Assembly: GCA_903895255.1 (NCBI GenBank)
Contig: CAITTG010000084.1
Coordinates: forward strand, 1-64,000
Direction: 5' to 3'
DNA length: 64,000 bases
Origin: an uncultured Verrucomicrobia subdivision 3 bacterium
Lineage (GTDB): Bacteria > Verrucomicrobiota > Verrucomicrobiia > Limisphaerales > UBA11358
The position numbers were made by a program, and so were the translations under genes. The notes below the pieces were generated by a model, which was not told the origin of the DNA, ran no database searches, and saw only the letters and a list, made by a program, of their open reading frames with translations. How positions within the stretch are numbered: the stretch's first letter is position 1; each line of letters starts with the position of its first letter. Positions 61,841 through 64,000 of this stretch are shown one piece after another.

Positions 61841-64000
61841 ATGGTACAAAATCTGCCCGTGGAGCAACCCATACCAGTAATGTCTCCGGCCCCGGGCGAA
61901 CGGTTGGTGCGGTTCGTGGGGGACACGGTGCGGTTTCAATTGAAGGACGGCAAGGTCGCAACCAGCCGCACGGGCTGGCAGGCGCGCTTGCGCACCAACA
62001 TTGGTCGCGCGGCCGTGGTGCGCCAGGAAATCATTGCCGCCCACGCGGGGGGCGCGCAGGCCGCCGGGGCTTCCTGGCAGGACCTGCCGATGACGCCCAC
62101 CGCCGATGGCTGGGAATTGGAGCTGCCGCTGGCGGAAACCGGATTCTTCAAGTCCAAAGCGTATTTACTCGATCCCCAGGGATGGCAATACTGGCCGGCC
62201 GGCGAGGATTTGGGCATCAGCGTCCACCCGGATTTTTCCCGCACGGCCAACACGATCTACTGCGCCTTCACCCGGCTGTTTGGCGACAGCAAATCGCTGG
62301 CCACCACCGAGGATGCGGTGCTCGAGGCGCAGCTCAAGGCGTTGGAGGCCAAAGGTTATGCCACGCTGCCGCCCTCGGGCAAATTGCGCGACCTGACCCG
62401 CCAGTTGCCGCACATCGTCCAACGCCTGGGCTGCCGGATCATTCATCTGCTGCCGATTCATCCCACGCCCACGACATACGCGCGGTTCGGGCGGTTCGGC
62501 AGCCCCTACGCGGCGCTGGATCTGACGGCGATTGACCCGGCACTGGTGGAATTTGACAAGCGCACCACGGGCGTGGACCAGTTTGTGGAATTGACGCACG
62601 CCGCCCATTCACTGGGGGCGCGCGTGTTTATCGACATCGTGATCAACCACACCGGCTGGGGTTCGGTGTTGCAGGAGACGCATCCGGAATTTTTCCTCAA
62701 GCTCGCCAATGGCGAATTTGCGAGTCCCGGCGCGTGGGGCACGGTTTGGGAGGATTTGGTGGAACTTGAGCAGCACAGCGTGGCGCTCTGGGACATCGTT
62801 GCCGAGGCGCTGCTGGTCTGCTGCCGCCGCGGCGTGGATGGTTTCCGCTGCGATGCCGGGTACAAAATCCCCGTGCCCGCGTGGCAATACATCATTGCCC
62901 GGGTGCAGAATGAATTTCCCGAGGCGATTTTCCTGCTCGAAGGCCTGGGCGGCGCGTGGTCGGCCACGGAAGCCCTGCTCACCGAGGGCGGGATGCAATG
63001 GGCTTATTCGGAACTCTTTCAGAATTATTCCGGCACGGAGGTGGCGAATTATCTGGACTACGCCAACCGCCAGAGCGAGCGGATTGGGTCCTACGTGCAC
63101 TACAGCGAAACGCACGATAACAGCCGCCTGGCGGAGCGCGGGCGGGCTTGGTCGCTGCTGCGCAACCGGTTGTGCGCGCTCACCAGTCCCAGCGGTGGAT
63201 TTGGTTTCACCTGCGGCGTGGAATGGCTGGCGGCGGAAAAAATCCGGGTGCATGGCAACACCGGCTTGAACTGGGGCGGCGCGGACAACATTGTTGCCGA
63301 ACTGGCCGGGCTCAACCAATTGCTGACGGAACATCCGGCGTTTTTTGACGGTGCCCGGCTGGCGCGGTTGAGCCCGGCCGGTTCGGCGGTTTACGCGTTG
63401 CTGCGGACCTCAGCCGAGGGCCTGGACCAGGTGCTGGTGCTGGTGAATACCGATGTCAACCAGCCGCAGTCACTCGCCTTGTCGCTGGCGGAGGCCCGGT
63501 GCGCGCTGGACAGTTTTACCGTGGATTTGCTCGGTGAACCCTTTGCCGGGGCCGCCCCGGCGGACGGGCAGGTCATGTTCAAACTGGCACCGGGAGCGAG
63601 TCATTGCCTCGCCGCCAAGTCCGTGCCGGTGGGGATCAGTGGTGAGCGCTACCGCCGGCTGCGCGCGCAGGCGGCGTGGGCGGTGACGGCGTTGCAACAA
63701 GTGCTGCCGGTGGAGGCCCTGGAATTCGCCGACTGGCGCACGCTGGCCGGCCACGTGGAACGGAGTCCGGAGGCATTGCTCGCCGCCGCCAGTCACCTGG
63801 CACGTTCCAACCAGCCCGGTTCCCTGGCGGAAACCCTGGCGGCCGCGCTGGAAAACCGGATTTTTCCCGCTGTGATTAACTGGACCTTGCTGGACGCCCG
63901 GCGGGTCACACCGGTGCCCCCGGGCCATTGGTTGCTGATTGAGGACACCAGCCCTTTCCGGGCCACGCTCGCCACCGGGGGACAGTTGCAACATGTGCAA
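61841..64000 (+). CDS. GH13 alpha-amylase-family enzyme, incomplete at the window end
   Basis: The open frame runs 720 codons from ATG 61841 (a second ATG is at 61880) to the window edge without a stop. An N-terminal beta domain of about 130 residues precedes a GH13 TIM barrel. The barrel shows IIHLLPIHP, region I DIVINHT, region II GVDGFRCDAGY with the nucleophile Asp, region III FLLEGLGG with the acid Glu and region IV YSETHDNSR. A C-terminal domain follows after about residue 500. It should hydrolyse or transfer alpha-glucans such as glycogen; exact specificity (debranching, maltosyltransferase) is not readable. No signal peptide, so it is probably cytoplasmic. Confidence 0.93.
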   Translation, partial: MVQNLPVEQPIPVMSPAPGERLVRFVGDTVRFQLKDGKVATSRTGWQARLRTNIGRAAVVRQEIIAAHAGGAQAAGASWQDLPMTPTADGWELELPLAETGFFKSKAYLLDPQGWQYWPAGEDLGISVHPDFSRTANTIYCAFTRLFGDSKSLATTEDAVLEAQLKALEAKGYATLPPSGKLRDLTRQLPHIVQRLGCRIIHLLPIHPTPTTYARFGRFGSPYAALDLTAIDPALVEFDKRTTGVDQFVELTHAAHSLGARVFIDIVINHTGWGSVLQETHPEFFLKLANGEFASPGAWGTVWEDLVELEQHSVALWDIVAEALLVCCRRGVDGFRCDAGYKIPVPAWQYIIARVQNEFPEAIFLLEGLGGAWSATEALLTEGGMQWAYSELFQNYSGTEVANYLDYANRQSERIGSYVHYSETHDNSRLAERGRAWSLLRNRLCALTSPSGGFGFTCGVEWLAAEKIRVHGNTGLNWGGADNIVAELAGLNQLLTEHPAFFDGARLARLSPAGSAVYALLRTSAEGLDQVLVLVNTDVNQPQSLALSLAEARCALDSFTVDLLGEPFAGAAPADGQVMFKLAPGASHCLAAKSVPVGISGERYRRLRAQAAWAVTALQQVLPVEALEFADWRTLAGHVERSPEALLAAASHLARSNQPGSLAETLAAALENRIFPAVINWTLLDARRVTPVPPGHWLLIEDTSPFRATLATGGQLQHVQ

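Overview
The window looks like a chromosomal piece of a Gram-negative, high-G+C bacterium, most likely a verrucomicrobiote of the Pedosphaera/Limisphaera type. This rests on four PEP-CTERM-type exported proteins, a bacterial deoxyhypusine-synthase-like enzyme, lipopolysaccharide-linked genes (an hldD-type epimerase and a lipid-A-synthase N-terminal-domain protein), and intergenic gaps packed with dispersed repeats. No rRNA, tRNA, CRISPR array or complete insertion sequence was found. The lineage is inferred from gene content only.

Layout. 0-3.4 kb: repeats, small lineage-specific ORFs, and a strong promoter-to-terminator unit that may be a small RNA (about 440-611). 3.4-12.3 kb: guaA, a PEP-CTERM protein, murA, a WecA/TagO-like sugar-phosphate transferase, a histone-deacetylase-family hydrolase, an S1/P1 nuclease and a DUF423 membrane protein. 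12.4-16.4 kb: one large gene with the architecture of a poly-amino-acid synthetase (adenylation, carrier, then membrane segments alternating with three left-handed beta-helix modules, as in epsilon-poly-lysine synthetase). 16.6-20.2 kb: secreted proteins, including three tandem PEP-CTERM paralogues joined by ATGA overlaps.

21.2-31.8 kb is an accessory island with a different codon style (GCC/CTC instead of GCG/CTG). It carries a type I restriction-modification operon (hsdR, hsdM, hsdS) whose hsdM is cut by an in-frame amber codon, a DUF4236 protein, an ASCH protein, an unknown 252-residue protein, and a five-gene cassette of overlapping ORFs (KTSC, a 143-residue protein, two tiny basic proteins, a 303-residue protein). 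Two of the cassette proteins are partial paralogues. No integrase was seen.

31.9-64 kb is mostly core metabolism: a sulfatase-modifying-factor-fold protein, a histidine phosphatase, 6-phosphogluconolactonase, a second promoter/structured-RNA/terminator unit (about 34,994-35,242), accA, manA, a VapBC-like pair, yqgE, cydAB, thiH-thiS, an MscS channel, an LpxB-N/zinc-ribbon fusion, asd, an SNF2 helicase, a heparinase-like protein, a YncE/phosphoesterase fusion, a DHS-like gene with hldD, divergent agmatine deiminase, a nucleotidyltransferase/partner pair, OsmC, a CBM48 protein and a GH13 alpha-glucan enzyme that runs off the end.

Genes that plausibly work together: hsdRMS (DNA restriction, probably impaired modification); cydA-cydB (bd oxidase); thiH-thiS (thiazole synthesis); DHS-like plus agmatine deiminase (polyamines); the CBM48 protein plus the GH13 enzyme (alpha-glucan metabolism). 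The strongest candidates for something undescribed are the KTSC five-gene cassette, the poly-amino-acid synthetase-like gene, the two putative structured RNAs, and the multi-hairpin dispersed repeat families.
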